Assembly (NCBI GenBank): GCA_904501855.1
Contig: CAJGCI010000110.1
Coordinates: forward strand, 1-6,064
Length of the DNA: 6,064 nt
Origin: Oscillospiraceae bacterium
GTDB taxonomy: Bacteria > Bacillota > Clostridia > Oscillospirales > Oscillospiraceae
Direction: 5' to 3'
A model generated the notes under the pieces. The model was not told the DNA's origin. It worked only from the letters and a program-made list of their open reading frames with translations, and searched no databases. Of the stretch, positions 5,885 through 6,064 are shown piece after piece (within the stretch, counting starts at the first letter, position 1; the number at the start of each line of letters is the position of its first letter). Position numbers and translations under genes: made by a program.

Positions 5885-5890
5885 CTCCTT
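5885..5890 (-). promoter_or_regulatory. dsdA ribosome-binding site overlapping the upstream stop codon
   Basis: The minus strand reads TGAAGGAGACGGATATG: the final A of the upstream TGA is also the first A of AAGGAG. The overlap supports cotranscription and possibly translational coupling of the two genes. Confidence 0.8.
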
Positions 5891-6063
5891 CAGTTATCCG
5901 CCGTTTCCGCTGTCCACCGGTTTACGTAGGGCAGGACACTGCGGTCCATGAAAGCGCGGAGCATTTTCTCAAGGTCCTCCTCGCTCACGGTCTCGCTGTG
6001 GTATTTCTTCCGGGTCCCGTCATAAAATACGATGTTGAACCGCAGAAAATAGGAATCGGCCGA
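5890..6063 (-). CDS. C-terminal 57 residues of an unrecognised protein, upstream in the dsdA operon
   Basis: An open frame enters from the right edge on the minus strand and ends with TGA at 5892-5890. The visible tail contains YFLRFNIVFYDGTRKKYHSE, then an acidic helical stretch (SEEDLEKMLRAFMDR) and VLPYVNRW. It is a soluble-looking strand-then-helix end without a membrane segment, and I do not recognise the family. Evidence that it is real: the gap to dsdA is only 11 nt, and its stop codon is embedded in the dsdA SD. The 5' part and start lie outside the window, so no function is proposed. Confidence 0.6.
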   Translation of the reverse strand, partial: SADSYFLRFNIVFYDGTRKKYHSETVSEEDLEKMLRAFMDRSVLPYVNRWTAETADN

Positions 6064-6064
6064 A

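Overview
The window is ordinary bacterial chromosome: densely coding, moderate GC, with mostly strong AGGAGG-like ribosome-binding sites and sigma-70-type promoters. The variant P-loop of the acyl-CoA synthetase, the ~340-residue branched-chain aminotransferase and the Shine-Dalgarno strength suggest a Bacillota (Firmicutes) member, perhaps a gut-type anaerobe. That placement is an inference, because no rRNA or other marker gene is present. I see no phage, transposon, CRISPR, tRNA or rRNA signal.

Layout, left to right. (1) 1-733, minus strand: N-terminal 244 residues of an AMP-forming long-chain acyl-CoA synthetase-like enzyme, cut by the window edge. (2) 734-1053: a 320-bp divergent intergenic region with several inverted repeats. 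(3) 1054-2037, plus: a cytosolic Sel1/TPR-repeat protein. (4) 2045-2078: a strong terminator shared by converging genes. (5) 2089-3270, minus: a SAM-dependent methyltransferase with a large unrecognised C-terminal part. It starts at GTG 3270, and a good promoter lies just upstream. (6) 3271-3514: a second divergent promoter region. (7) 3515-4534, plus: branched-chain amino acid aminotransferase (ilvE). (8) 4563-4598: a second strong terminator. (9) 4607-5878, minus: D-serine ammonia-lyase (dsdA). (10) 5890-6063, minus: the last 57 residues of an unrecognised gene whose stop codon overlaps the dsdA ribosome-binding site, so the two are probably one operon.

The genes alternate in direction, and each of the three complete genes before dsdA looks like its own transcription unit. 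Two PLP enzymes of amino-acid metabolism (IlvE and DsdA) face each other. They handle different substrates and are not cotranscribed, so their adjacency does not imply a joint pathway. The acyl-CoA synthetase, the Sel1 protein and the methyltransferase have no clear functional link visible here.

I did not find a convincing new multi-gene system. The items most worth checking are the palindromes in the 734-1053 region (one has FapR-like arms beside a fatty-acid gene, another is a 28-bp near-palindrome), the methyltransferase with its orphan C-terminal region, and non-consensus active-site loops in the acyl-CoA synthetase and DsdA.
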